Assembly (NCBI RefSeq): GCF_040358255.1
Contig: NZ_CP132938.1
Span: 3,286,001 to 3,350,000 of the forward strand
Origin: Tunturibacter gelidoferens
Lineage (GTDB): Bacteria > Acidobacteriota > Terriglobia > Terriglobales > Acidobacteriaceae
Direction: 5' to 3'
Length of the DNA stretch: 64,000 nucleotides
A model generated the notes under the pieces. That model was not told where the DNA came from. It did not search any database and saw nothing but the letters and a program-made list of their open reading frames with translations. Both the position numbers and the translations under genes were made by a program. Within the stretch, counting starts at the first letter, position 1; each line of letters starts with the position of its first letter. Positions 43,131 through 52,105 of the stretch are shown in pieces.

Positions 43131-43631
43131 ATGGTTGTTGTGTTGATGGGAGTGAGCGGATCGGGCAAGACGACGATCGGGACGTTGCTGGCTGAGCGCT
43201 TGGGCGCTGTGTTTGCCGATGGCGATAACTATCACCCGCTGGCGAACAGGGAGAAGATGGCTGCTGGACATCCCCTCGATGATCGAGATCGTCAACCGTG
43301 GCTTGAGGCGCTGAATCGGCTGCTGCGGAACTGGCTTGCAGAGGGGAAGAGCGGTGTGATGGCGTGCTCTGCGTTGAAGGCGCGTTATCGGGCTACGTTG
43401 CAGGCGGGAATGCCGAAGGGTGCGGTGAGCTTCGTTATGCTGGAGGCGTCTAAGGAGATGCTTGCAGCTCGTCTGGCGGAACGAAAACATGAGTTTATGA
43501 ATCCTGGGCTTTTGGACAGTCAGCTTGCTACGCTCGAGATGCCGAGCGATGCTGTCCGAATCGTGAACGATCGAGCGCCGGAAGAGATCGTGAGTCAGAT
43601 TCTGGCTCAGATTTCGTCAAGGAAGAACTGA
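43131..43631 (+). CDS. gntK: Gluconokinase
   Basis: A 166-residue kinase starting MVVVLMGVSGSGKTTIGTLLA (P-loop). The ATG at 43131 has GAGAGG 10 nt upstream; an upstream in-frame start runs inside the LarA-like gene. ADGDNYHPLANREKMAAGHPLDDRDR is the GntK signature binding gluconate and metal, and ACSALKARYRATLQ follows. It phosphorylates gluconate to 6-phosphogluconate. It lies 46 nt after the LarA-like gene, same strand. Confidence 0.93.
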   Translation: MVVVLMGVSGSGKTTIGTLLAERLGAVFADGDNYHPLANREKMAAGHPLDDRDRQPWLEALNRLLRNWLAEGKSGVMACSALKARYRATLQAGMPKGAVSFVMLEASKEMLAARLAERKHEFMNPGLLDSQLATLEMPSDAVRIVNDRAPEEIVSQILAQISSRKN

Positions 43632-43670
43632 ATTTTTGAGAAGATGTTGAAGCGGGAAAGAGGACGTTTG

Positions 43671-44447
43671 ATGGGGCATCCGTTGTTTGATTTGAGTGGG
43701 AAGTCGGCTGTGGTGGTGGGGGGTACCTCGGGTATCGGGTTGGCCATGGCGGTTGGGCTGGCGGAGGCGGGTGCTGATGTGGTGGCGAGTTCGCGGCGGC
43801 TGGAGCAGGTGGATGAGGCGGCGAAGGCGATCGAGGCGACGGGGCGGAGGTCTCTGCGTCTGACTTCGGATGTGGCGGACCGGGCGAGTCTGCAGGCGCT
43901 TCTGGATGGGACGGTGAAGGCGTTCGGTAAGGTCGATATCCTGATCAACTGCGCGGGGAAGATCAAGCGGGAGCCTACGCTGACCGTCACGGAGGAGACC
44001 TGGGACGGGATCATGGATACGAACGTGACCGGAACGCTGCGGGCCTGCCAGATCTTCGGCAAGCACATGCTGGAGCGCGGTTACGGTCGCATCCTCAACA
44101 TCGCGTCGCTGAATACGTTCGTGAGCCTAAAGGAGGTCACGGCTTATGCGGCCAGCAAGGCGGCGGTTGGAGCGTTGACCAAGTCCCTGGCGGTGGAGTG
44201 GAGCGCGCAGGGTGTGACCGTGAATGCGATTGCTCCCGGTGTCTTTCGGACGGCGTTGAACCAGAAGCTGCTGGACGAGAGTGATCGGGGCAAAGAGTTG
44301 TTGATGCGGACCCCGATGGGGCGCTTCGGCAAGACTGCGGAACTGGTTGGCGCGGCGATCTTCTTAGCGAGTGATGCTTCAGCCTTCGTGACGGGTGAGA
44401 TTCTTGTGGTGGACGGGGGATTCCTGGCTAGCGGTGTGAATCAATAG
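43671..44447 (+). CDS. SDR oxidoreductase (gluconate 5-dehydrogenase / KduD-like)
   Basis: About 258 residues from the ATG at 43671 (AAAGAGGA 8 nt upstream). NAD(P)-binding VVVGGTSGIGLAMAVGLAEA, catalytic Ser near ILNIASLNT, and AYAASKAAV (Tyr-x-x-x-Lys). The C-terminus ends DGGFLASGVNQ. Neighbours make a sugar-acid dehydrogenase such as gluconate 5-dehydrogenase or 2-keto-3-deoxygluconate (KduD-type) oxidoreductase likely. The exact substrate is not fixed by sequence. Confidence 0.85.
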   Translation: MGHPLFDLSGKSAVVVGGTSGIGLAMAVGLAEAGADVVASSRRLEQVDEAAKAIEATGRRSLRLTSDVADRASLQALLDGTVKAFGKVDILINCAGKIKREPTLTVTEETWDGIMDTNVTGTLRACQIFGKHMLERGYGRILNIASLNTFVSLKEVTAYAASKAAVGALTKSLAVEWSAQGVTVNAIAPGVFRTALNQKLLDESDRGKELLMRTPMGRFGKTAELVGAAIFLASDASAFVTGEILVVDGGFLASGVNQ

Positions 44448-44460
44448 CTGTTCCATCCTC

Positions 44461-44479
44461 CCCCACCCCCCGGGGGGTA
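44461..44479. repeat. C-run/G-run palindromic element, second copy
   Basis: CCCC-A-CCCCCC-GGGGGG-TAT: a self-complementary C6/G6 core. It resembles the element at 21365-21386. It is followed by an AT-rich tail with GCAAAATCTTCATAATAAAG. Confidence 0.55.
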
Positions 44480-44608
44480 TCTTCGTGTAAGTCATTTATT
44501 TGCTTTAACTTGCTAAAATTGGTCTCTCGCAAAATCTTCATAATAAAGCGGTTACGGGCAAAAACGTCTAAACAAACGACTTAGCAGCTTTTGCGTCATT
44601 TCGCATGC

Positions 44609-44637
44609 AAAAACCCGGTTTCGGCCGGGTTTTTTTA
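44609..44637. terminator. Bidirectional Rho-independent terminator
   Basis: Stem AAAAACCCGG (44609-44618), loop TTTCGG, stem CCGGGTTTTT (44625-44634), then T. It has A/T tracts on both sides, so it can stop transcription from either direction, between the SDR gene (+) and the gene at 44981 (-). Confidence 0.85.
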
Positions 44638-44863
44638 TGCTTGTACTCATTATATCGGTTTCGTCATAACTAATACGCCAACGGTATGTTGTTGTCACTG
44701 CGCGGTTTACCCGGTTTGGGGGCTTGACAGGTTTGCGGGGGGTCGTGCTCGAGGGCGGAAGCGAAGCTGGCTTCGAGGGGTTTTGACGTGGGATGGCGAA
44801 GTGCGTCGCTTTTGGGTGACCGGATTTGAGTGTGTGGAGAGGCTAACAACAGATTCCTCCCCC

Positions 44864-44881
44864 TTCGACTACGCTCAGGGT
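44864..44881 (+). repeat. Dispersed repeat copy (TTCGACTACGCTCAGGGT)
   Basis: A near-identical copy lies at 56440-56457. The core is TTCGACTxCGCTCAGGGT, and both are followed shortly by a GGAATGA or GGATGA type sequence. Short elements of this type are scattered in many bacterial genomes. Confidence 0.6.
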
Positions 44882-44980
44882 GCGGAATGACAACAAAAGA
44901 ACAAACAACGGCAATGACGGACAAGAGGCAGTGACAACAAACCGAAGAGGCCGCTTCTCAGGTGCTGGTAGGCGAGGGGT

Positions 44981-45232
44981 CTATCGAACGGTGGATTTGG
45001 TGGCGCGGTTACTGTTGGATTCGTGGTGGGTTGGGAGAATCCAGGGGTAGAGTACGGCCAGGTTGGGTGGGACGATGGTCAGGAAAAGAAGGAAGATGCC
45101 GACCATCTCTGGGATGTGAAGCATGTTGCGGCTGTCGAGGAACAGCGCCAGGCAGACCAGGGCAACAATTGTCAGACAGATGACGGTTCGTGCAAGGGTC
45201 TTTGCCCAGGGTTTGTCGTCGTGCGGGAGCAT
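44981..45232 (-). CDS. Small two-span membrane protein
   Basis: An 83-residue protein from the ATG at 45232 (AAAGG about 9 nt upstream; a GTG at 45253 is possible). Two hydrophobic segments: LARTVICLTIVALVCLALFL and MVGIFLLFLTIVPPNLAVLY, with a short loop between, then a polar C-terminus with a His/Ser/Asn-rich tail. No family is recognised. It is downstream of larB on the same strand, separated by 58 nt, and could be co-transcribed with the nickel-pincer genes. Confidence 0.55.
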   Translation of the reverse strand: MLPHDDKPWAKTLARTVICLTIVALVCLALFLDSRNMLHIPEMVGIFLLFLTIVPPNLAVLYPWILPTHHESNSNRATKSTVR

Positions 45233-45290
45233 TTTGGGGCCGCCTTTCGTCACGCTTTGATAGCGAATTTGCTAGCAATGCTCCGTTCCT

Positions 45291-46052
45291 TCAACTACGA
45301 GGGACAGAGGCACGTGCGATTAATACGGCAGTGTAGGCTGCGCCGAAGCCGTTGTCTATATTTACTACGGTAACGTTGGGGGAACACGAGTTGAGCATTC
45401 CCAAAAGGGCTGCGGCGCCGTCAAAACTGGCTCCGTAGCCGACCGAGGTGGGGACTGCGATGACGGGGACGCCGACCAGGCCGCCGACGACAGAGGGGAG
45501 GGCGCCTTCCATTCCGGCGCAGACGATGACGACGTCTGCCCGGGTGAGTTGATCGCGGACCGAGAGGAGTCGGTGGAGTCCGGCTACGCCTACGTCGTAG
45601 AGTCGGGTGACCTTTGCGTTGAAGAGTTCGGCGGTAACGGCGGCTTCTTCTGCGGTGGGCTGGTCGCTGGTGCCGGCGCTGAGGATGGCGATGTGGCCTT
45701 TGGGGTCTGCGGGTGGTGATTGTTTGAGGGTGATGGCTCGAGCTGAGGGGTGATGGGTGGCTTTTGGGTGGGCCGCCAGAACCAGGGCGGCGGTGGCTTC
45801 GTCGGCGCGGGTGGCCAGGACGTCGGTGCCAGCGGCGGCCATGCGAGAGAAGATCTCGGTGGTTTGTTGCGGGGATTTTCCCTGGGCGTAGATGACCTCA
45901 GGGAGGCCGGTGCGGAGGGTGCGGTGGTGGTCGATGCGGGCGTGGCCGATGTCCTCGTAGGGCATGTCGGCGAGGCGCTGGGAGGCGGCGGCTGGGGTGA
46001 TGGCTCCGGTCTGGACGGCGGCGAGGAGTTCGAGCAGCTTGGTGGGGTTCAT
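45291..46052 (-). CDS. larB: Nickel-pincer cofactor biosynthesis protein LarB
   Basis: A 253-residue AIR-carboxylase-like enzyme. LarB carboxylates nicotinic acid adenine dinucleotide, the first step to the pincer cofactor. Signatures: YEDIGHARIDHHRTLRTGLP near the start, IAILSAGTSDQPTAEEAAVT, YDVGVAGLHRLL, VVIVCAGMEGALPSVVGGLV and VPTSVGYGASFDG. The larC and larE genes lie upstream on the same strand, with an aldo/keto reductase gene between. Together with the LarA-like enzyme this gives a complete pathway in the window. Confidence 0.95.
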   Translation of the reverse strand: MNPTKLLELLAAVQTGAITPAAASQRLADMPYEDIGHARIDHHRTLRTGLPEVIYAQGKSPQQTTEIFSRMAAAGTDVLATRADEATAALVLAAHPKATHHPSARAITLKQSPPADPKGHIAILSAGTSDQPTAEEAAVTAELFNAKVTRLYDVGVAGLHRLLSVRDQLTRADVVIVCAGMEGALPSVVGGLVGVPVIAVPTSVGYGASFDGAAALLGMLNSCSPNVTVVNIDNGFGAAYTAVLIARASVPRS

Positions 46053-46371
46053 GAAATTATTCGGCGTTCCTTGATTGGGCCGTGTGTATCGGCTAACCCA
46101 TGCTTCGAGATTTGCATGTTTGCGGTATTTGTCGAGGAGCTCAAGAGAAAATACGGGGGTCTCTCCACTACGCGGTTCACGATGAGGCTGTGAACCGCTT
46201 CGGTCGAGATGACGATATTGGTGGTCGGACTGATGATGATTAGTGGTTCTTTCGTGGTGGATTGGTGGTTGCTTGTGGTGATTTTGCGGTCATTTGATGG
46301 ACTGCTCGTGGTTCTTCGCAGTCACTCGGAACAGCGTGGTTCAAACGCGAACGTCGCTCCCCCTGCTTTTC
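46053..46371. other. Intergenic region upstream of larB
   Basis: About 320 bp; no gene, repeat or RNA seen. Probably holds larB regulatory DNA, as larB starts at 46052. Confidence 0.45.
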
Positions 46372-47388
46372 CTATCCTAGCCACTTTGGGTTTTGTGCGG
46401 TGCCGTCGTAGTGGTTGGTGGTTTTGAAGAGTTCGAATTTACCTTCGCTGGCGGCGGTGGCGGTGCGGGCCAGCAGGGAGCTGATCTGGGCCTGGTCGAG
46501 GGGTTTGAAGGTGCGTGTGGCTTCGAAGGCCTGGTCGAGAGTCTGGGTGTTGTCGATGCCGGTGATGACGACCGAGACCGGCTGGGTGAGGCCGTAGTGG
46601 AGGGCTTCGATGGGCTGGACCGTGTTGCTCTTCAGGATGAAGGGATCGCCGAAGGTCTTCATGGCGAGGATGCCGATGCCTTGTTTGAGCGCGACGGGCA
46701 TGACCTCTTTTTCGAAGGAGCGGAAGTGTGCATCCATGACGTTGATGGGCATCTGTACGGTGTCGAAGTGGAAGCTGTGTTTTTGTGCGACCTCAAGCAT
46801 GCGGAGGTGGACGGCGGGATCTTTGTGTCCGGTGAAGCCGATGTAGCGGATCTTTCCTGCGCTGCGGGCGGCGACGGCGGCTTCGATGGCTCCGCCGGGG
46901 GCGAAGATGCGGTCGGGGTCCTCCATGCGGATGACCTCGTGGAACTGGACGAGGTCGATCACGTCGGTCTGGAGGCGGCCGAGGGATTGTTCGAGCTGCT
47001 TGTTGTACTCGTCGGCGGTTCGGCCGTCCATCTTTGTCATGAGGAAGACTTTTTGACGGTAGCCGTTGCGCAGGGCCTGACCCATGCGGACTTCGGAGAT
47101 GCCGTCGTTGTAGTCCCAGCAGTTGTCCATGAAGGTGATGCCGCGGTCGATGCCGGCGTGGAGGAGCTGGATGCTCTCGGCGGGGTCCTTCTGTTTGCCG
47201 AGGTGATAGCCGCCCATGCCGATGGCGGAGACGCGCTCGCCGGTAGTGCCGAGTTCGCGGTAGATCATGTCGGGGGATTCGGGGCGTTTGATGGGCTGGC
47301 TGGCGGTGGGAGGGGTTTGCGCGTTGAGCGGGATGGCTGCGCTCACGCCGGCGACGGTTGCGGTTTTTAGAAAGTCTCTACGCTCCAT
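46372..47388 (-). CDS. Aldo/keto reductase with twin-arginine-type signal
   Basis: A 338-residue AKR. It starts MERRDFLKTATVAGVSAAIP, a Tat-like leader, so it may be exported folded with cofactor. The barrel shows IGMGGYHLG, TFMDNCWDYNDGISE (Asp/Tyr active site), VFLMTKMDGR (Lys), DLVQFHEV (His) and the NADPH part YIGFTGHKDP. The substrate is unknown. It lies between larC (73 nt upstream) and larB on the same strand, so a part in the sugar-acid chemistry is possible. Confidence 0.88.
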   Translation of the reverse strand: MERRDFLKTATVAGVSAAIPLNAQTPPTASQPIKRPESPDMIYRELGTTGERVSAIGMGGYHLGKQKDPAESIQLLHAGIDRGITFMDNCWDYNDGISEVRMGQALRNGYRQKVFLMTKMDGRTADEYNKQLEQSLGRLQTDVIDLVQFHEVIRMEDPDRIFAPGGAIEAAVAARSAGKIRYIGFTGHKDPAVHLRMLEVAQKHSFHFDTVQMPINVMDAHFRSFEKEVMPVALKQGIGILAMKTFGDPFILKSNTVQPIEALHYGLTQPVSVVITGIDNTQTLDQAFEATRTFKPLDQAQISSLLARTATAASEGKFELFKTTNHYDGTAQNPKWLG

Positions 47389-47460
47389 GCTGTGCTCCTC
47401 GGGTGAGAGAGTTGACTTGTCGATTTGATGCAGGTTTGTGGGCTATGGGCGGGGTGCGGA

Positions 47461-48849
47461 TTATTTGAGGTAGGCTGCGATGGCGGTTTGTTGAACCAGC
47501 TTCAAGGGGACGTTGTGTTTTGTGGCGGCGGTGCGGCAGTCTTCAAACTCAGGGGCGATGTTGCACTGCTCACCGTTGAGGGTGCCGATCTTTACGCGGA
47601 TGTCGCCGTAGGGGGTGGTGACGGTGGTGTGGTGGCGGTCGACGCAGACGCGGGTGTCCTGACGGATGCGGAGGCCGAGGGTGCTGGTCTCGCGCAGGAT
47701 GAGTTGCTGGAGGGCGAGGCTGTCGGATGGATTGCAGAGGATGGTGAGGAGGGTGCCGGGGCGGCCTTTTTTCATGATGACGGGAGTGAGCATGACGTCG
47801 AGTGCGCCTTGTGCCAAGGCGATCTCGGAGACGTAGGCGAGGATCTGGGGGGAGAGATCGTCGAGGGCGGCTTCGAGGACGGTGACGGTCTGTGAGTCGT
47901 GATCGTGATGGGTGTGGGGTAGTTCAGTTGGAGATGGGATGGAGTGTGTGGAGTTGTCGGCTTCGCCGATGCTGAGGCGGAGGACGTTGGGGAAGTTCTT
48001 CGGGTTGCGGGTGCCGGCGCCGTAGCCGATGTGCTCGACTCGCATGCCTGGTTGGGGCCCGAAGGTTGGGGCGAGGGCTCGGATGAGTGCTGCGCCGGTG
48101 GGGGTGACGAGCTCTTTTTCGATGTGCGCGGAGTAGGTGGGAAGGCCGCGGAGGAGGTCGGCAGTGGCGGGGGCGGGGACGGGGAAGCGGCCGTGGGCGC
48201 AGTCAACCATGCCGCCGCCGACGTTGATGGGGGAGGAGAACCACTTTACGGGATGGCCGGTTTCGGCGAGCGCCGAGGCGTTGAGGGCGTGGATGCCGGC
48301 GGAGGAGGCGACGATATCGACGATGGCGTCGACTGCTCCTACTTCGTGGAAGTGAATTTTTTCTACGCGGACGTTGTGGCTTTTGGCTTCGGAGGCGCCG
48401 AGGAGTTCGAAGGTTTGGATGGCGGTTTGTTTGATGGCGGGTGGGAGGGATGCGGCGGTGATGAGGTCGCGGATGACGGTGAGAGAGCGGTTGTGGGCGT
48501 GTTCTTGGTCGTGCGTGTGGGGATGGCCGGTCTTGTGCTGGTGCTGGGTTTTGGGATGGTGCTGGTGGGTGTGTGTGTGTTGGTGGGTGGGGTCTGCTTC
48601 TTCGTCTTCGTGGCGATGTGCTTGCTCGGGGAGTTGAGTGCTCTCGGCGAGGTTTGCGCCTTCGTAGACGTGGACCTTGGTGGAGGAGATTCCGCTGCGG
48701 TCTACTTTTTCGATTTGGAGGGTTGCGTTGAGGTTCAGGGCGGCTACGGCGTTGTGGAGGATCTTTGGGTCGACTCCGGCGTCGAGGAGGGCTCCGAGGA
48801 ACATGTCGCCACTGATGCCGGCGAAGCAGTCGAGGTAAGCGATACGCAT
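47461..48849 (-). CDS. larC: Nickel-pincer cofactor biosynthesis protein LarC
   Basis: A 462-residue protein that inserts nickel into the pincer nucleotide. It starts RIAYLDCFAGISGDMFLGAL; IHFHEVGAVDAIVDIV and VTPTGAALIRAL are family signatures. Residues about 80-120 form a His-rich loop (TGHPHTHDQEHAHN type, more than ten His) that likely binds nickel. In lactobacilli this gene needs a frameshift to make full LarC; here it is one open frame. It lies 32 nt after larE. Confidence 0.95.
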   Translation of the reverse strand: MRIAYLDCFAGISGDMFLGALLDAGVDPKILHNAVAALNLNATLQIEKVDRSGISSTKVHVYEGANLAESTQLPEQAHRHEDEEADPTHQHTHTHQHHPKTQHQHKTGHPHTHDQEHAHNRSLTVIRDLITAASLPPAIKQTAIQTFELLGASEAKSHNVRVEKIHFHEVGAVDAIVDIVASSAGIHALNASALAETGHPVKWFSSPINVGGGMVDCAHGRFPVPAPATADLLRGLPTYSAHIEKELVTPTGAALIRALAPTFGPQPGMRVEHIGYGAGTRNPKNFPNVLRLSIGEADNSTHSIPSPTELPHTHHDHDSQTVTVLEAALDDLSPQILAYVSEIALAQGALDVMLTPVIMKKGRPGTLLTILCNPSDSLALQQLILRETSTLGLRIRQDTRVCVDRHHTTVTTPYGDIRVKIGTLNGEQCNIAPEFEDCRTAATKHNVPLKLVQQTAIAAYLK

Positions 48850-48881
48850 GGGTTTATTGTTTCATGTTCGTGGTGCGGCGT

Positions 48882-49718
48882 TTATCGGGCGGCGGGAAGG
48901 ATGGAGGAGGCGGCGAGGAGGGTGTCGTTCATGGAGCCGGAGCGGTAGCCTTCGGTGTCGAGGGTGACGTAGAGGAAGCCGAGGGGCTTGATGGCGGCGG
49001 TGATGGCTTCGAGCGTGGGGAGGGAGAGGGCTCGGGGAAGATCTGCGCGGGCGATTTCGATGCGGGCGAGGTCGCCGTGGTGGCGGACGCGGACCTGGGG
49101 GAAGCCGAGGGCGTGGAGGGCTTCTTCGGCTTGCTCGACCTGGGAGAGATTCTCACGGGTGACGGGACGGCCGTACTCGATGCGCGAGGAGAGGCAGGCG
49201 CTGGCGGGTTTATCCCAGAGGTTGAGGCCGGATTGCTGGGCGAGGGTGCGGATCTCCTGCTTGGTGAGGCTGGCGGTGACGAGGGGGGCGACGGCGTGGT
49301 GCTGGGCGGCGGCTTGCTGGCCGGGGCGGAACTCGGCGCGGTCGTCGAGGTTCATGCCGTAGGCGATGTGGGCGAAGTTGCGGGTGGCGCGGGCTTGCTC
49401 CATTTGCTGGAAGAGCTCGTCTTTGCAGTGGAAGCAGCGGTGGGCGTCGTTGCGCTGGTATTCGGGGTTATCGAGCTCGTTGGTGCGGAGGATCTGGATG
49501 GGGATGTTGTGATCGGCGGCGAAGGCGAGGGCGGCGGCGAGTTCGGCGCGGGGGAGGGAGGCGGAGTCGGCGATGACGGCCTGCATGTTTTCGCCGAGGG
49601 CCTGGTGGGCGGCGTAGGCGAGGTAAGCGGAGTCGGTGCCGCCGGAGTAGGCGACCAGAACGCTGCCTAGTTGCTGCAGGGTTGAGTGGAGCTTCGCGGA
49701 TTTGGCGGCAAGGTCCAT
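48882..49718 (-). CDS. larE: Nickel-pincer cofactor sulfur insertase LarE
   Basis: About 278 residues from the ATG at 49718; the upstream in-frame extension has no ribosome site. PP-loop ATPase SVLVAYSGGTDSAYLAY, then AHRCFHCKDELF and RIEYGRPVTRENLSQ. LarE activates and thiolates the pyridinium carboxylates of the cofactor precursor. The first gene of the larE-larC-AKR-larB group on the minus strand. CFHC might hold a metal or supply sulfur. Confidence 0.94.
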   Translation of the reverse strand: MDLAAKSAKLHSTLQQLGSVLVAYSGGTDSAYLAYAAHQALGENMQAVIADSASLPRAELAAALAFAADHNIPIQILRTNELDNPEYQRNDAHRCFHCKDELFQQMEQARATRNFAHIAYGMNLDDRAEFRPGQQAAAQHHAVAPLVTASLTKQEIRTLAQQSGLNLWDKPASACLSSRIEYGRPVTRENLSQVEQAEEALHALGFPQVRVRHHGDLARIEIARADLPRALSLPTLEAITAAIKPLGFLYVTLDTEGYRSGSMNDTLLAASSILPAAR

Positions 49719-49963
49719 CAGCTTTATTGTAGGGCAGGTTGGACTGCTCTGGTATTTCGGAGGAACTGGGAGTGCGTTGGTTTCAGCTTCTAGTGGCTGG
49801 CCAGCCGCTTTAGGTCTGAGAAGAAGGGAGTTCTTTTGTTGCGACAGTTGCTGCCGTTTCGAAGGTGCGGCTAATCTTTGGAGATCTGGAAGCAAGATGA
49901 AATTGAATTTGATTTTTGACGTATTCCTCGTAACTACGGATCGTTGGCCGCATCGAAAGGGTT

Positions 49964-52105
49964 ATGAAACGCACACTTCTTCCTGGTCGACCGTATCCGC
50001 TTGGTGCGACTGTATCGAGCAAAGGCACAAATTTTGCTATTTTTTCAGAGGGTGCGACCCGGGTTGATCTTTGCTTCTTCGATGCTTCGGGGAAGCAGAC
50101 TGATTGTGTGACACTGCGTGAACGAACTGCTTTCGTGTGGCATGGACTTGTTCGTGACATCAAAGCCGGGCAGCTTTATGGGTACCGGATCGACGGGCCT
50201 TGGGAGCCTGAACGCGGTCATCGGTTCAACCCAAACAAGCTGCTGGTCGATCCCTATGCCGAGGCGCTTTCGGGACAGGTTGACTGGAAGAAGCCGATCT
50301 TCGCGCATGACGTTGCCTCTGGAGATGATCTGAAAATGGACACGCAGGACAGCGCCGACGGTGTTCCGAAGTGTGTCGTGGTCGATAGCAAATTTGACTG
50401 GGGGGATGACCGCCCACCTGAGACTCCGCTTGCTGACTCGGTTATCTACGAGATGCATGTGAAGGGCTTCAGCATTCGAAATCCCAGGGTTCCGGAGAAG
50501 CTTCGCGGGACCTACGCGGGGCTCGCGTGCGAGCCAGGCATCGACTACTTGAAGAAGCTTGGCGTGACCGCGGTGGAGTTGTTGCCGATTCATCATTTCA
50601 TCGATGAGGGGCCCCTGGTGGATAGGGGACTGGTGGACTACTGGGGATACAACACGCTTGGGTACTTCGCTCCGATGTCCCGCTACAGTTCGTGCGGGGA
50701 TACCGGTGGTCAGGTGAACGAGTTTAAACACATGGTGAAGGCGCTGCACGCCGCCGGCATCGAGGTGATCCTTGACGTGGTTTACAACCACACCTGCGAG
50801 GGCAATCAGCTTGGTCCGACTTTGTGCTGGAAGGGAGTTTGTAACACGACCTATTACAGAGTGAATGAGGAGAATCCTCGTTACTACGTGGACTACACGG
50901 GTACGGGTAACACCTTGAACGTGCGAAATCCGCAGGTGTTGAAGATGCTGATGGATTCGCTGCGCTACTGGGTTACAGAGATGCACGTCGATGGTTTTCG
51001 CTTTGATCTTGCGGCTACCCTTGCGCGGGAGCTTCATGATGTGAGCCGGTTGTCATCTTTTTTCGACACGATTCACCAGGACCCTACGCTCGCTGATGTG
51101 AAGCTAATCGCGGAGCCGTGGGATGTTGGCGAAGGGGGTTATCAGGTGGGGCAGTTTCCTGTTCTTTGGGCAGAGTGGAATGGGAAGTATCGCGATACGG
51201 TGCGCCGGTTCTGGAAGGGTGACGGGGGCCAGCTCTCGGATCTTGGAAACCGGCTTACCGGATCAAGCGATCTTTATCAATACGACGGACGGAAGCCATA
51301 TGCGAGCATCAACTTTGTCACGGCCCATGATGGATTTACGTTGTGCGATCTGGTGAGCTACAACCAGAAGCACAATGAGGCCAATGGAGAAGGCAACAAG
51401 GATGGCTCGGACAGCAACGACTCCTGGAACATGGGCGTGGAAGGCCCAACGGATGATGAAGGGATCAACCTGTTGCGAGAGAGGCAGACGCGAAATTTTA
51501 TGACTACGCTGATGCTCTCGCAGGGCGTGCCGATGCTGAGCGGAGGCGACGAGATTGCGCGGTCGCAGAGGGGAAATAACAACTGCTACTGCCAGGACAA
51601 CGAGCTTACCTGGCACGACTGGAATCTGGATGAACCACGTAAGCGGGTGCGTGACTTTACGAGTCAACTGATCCACTTCCGTTTGAAGCACCCGAATCTG
51701 CACCGGCGGAAATTTTTCCAGGACCGTGAGATTCGCAGGAAGGGCGAGGACCTGATTATCAAGGATGTCGCATGGTTTAATACCGACGGCAACCAGGTCT
51801 CCGACGAGGTTTGGAATACTGAGTGGAACCGCTCAGTGGCTGTGCTGCTGAACGGACAGACGCTGCAGGTGACCGATGAGGACGGCAACCCGGTCATCGA
51901 CGACAGTTTTTTTCTGGTTGTGAACGCGGCCGAGGGCGGCGTCGTCTATATGCTGCCCGCATCGCCTTCCGGGAAGCCGTGGTGTCAGGTGATCGATACC
52001 GAGAATATCGACAATCCTTTTGCCCGCATGGAGGTTGAGGAAAAGATCATCGTTGGAGGTCGAGCACTGAAGCTGTTCAGCGATGGGTCTATTTCAGCGA
52101 ACTAA
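49964..52105 (+). CDS. glgX: Glycogen debranching enzyme GlgX
   Basis: A 713-residue GH13 debrancher. It starts LPGRPYPLGATVSSKGTNFA (CBM48-type N-domain), with GYNTLGYFAP and the catalytic regions VILDVVYNHTCEG (I), GFRFDLAATLARE (II; Asp nucleophile), LIAEPWDVG (III; Glu acid) and FVTAHDGFTLCDLVSYN (IV). It hydrolyses alpha-1,6 branches, as in GlgX/TreX. Its stop overlaps by 4 bp the stop of the large GH13 gene on the other strand. It probably handles glycogen or maltodextrin. Confidence 0.94.
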   Translation: MKRTLLPGRPYPLGATVSSKGTNFAIFSEGATRVDLCFFDASGKQTDCVTLRERTAFVWHGLVRDIKAGQLYGYRIDGPWEPERGHRFNPNKLLVDPYAEALSGQVDWKKPIFAHDVASGDDLKMDTQDSADGVPKCVVVDSKFDWGDDRPPETPLADSVIYEMHVKGFSIRNPRVPEKLRGTYAGLACEPGIDYLKKLGVTAVELLPIHHFIDEGPLVDRGLVDYWGYNTLGYFAPMSRYSSCGDTGGQVNEFKHMVKALHAAGIEVILDVVYNHTCEGNQLGPTLCWKGVCNTTYYRVNEENPRYYVDYTGTGNTLNVRNPQVLKMLMDSLRYWVTEMHVDGFRFDLAATLARELHDVSRLSSFFDTIHQDPTLADVKLIAEPWDVGEGGYQVGQFPVLWAEWNGKYRDTVRRFWKGDGGQLSDLGNRLTGSSDLYQYDGRKPYASINFVTAHDGFTLCDLVSYNQKHNEANGEGNKDGSDSNDSWNMGVEGPTDDEGINLLRERQTRNFMTTLMLSQGVPMLSGGDEIARSQRGNNNCYCQDNELTWHDWNLDEPRKRVRDFTSQLIHFRLKHPNLHRRKFFQDREIRRKGEDLIIKDVAWFNTDGNQVSDEVWNTEWNRSVAVLLNGQTLQVTDEDGNPVIDDSFFLVVNAAEGGVVYMLPASPSGKPWCQVIDTENIDNPFARMEVEEKIIVGGRALKLFSDGSISAN

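Larger units (their letters stand above)
44448..44980. other. Intergenic region between convergent genes with repeats and terminator
   Basis: It holds the C-run/G-run palindrome, the 44609-44637 terminator and a copy of the dispersed TTCGACTxCGCTCAGGG repeat. No gene was recognised, although an unannotated small RNA ending at the terminator cannot be excluded. Confidence 0.5.
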
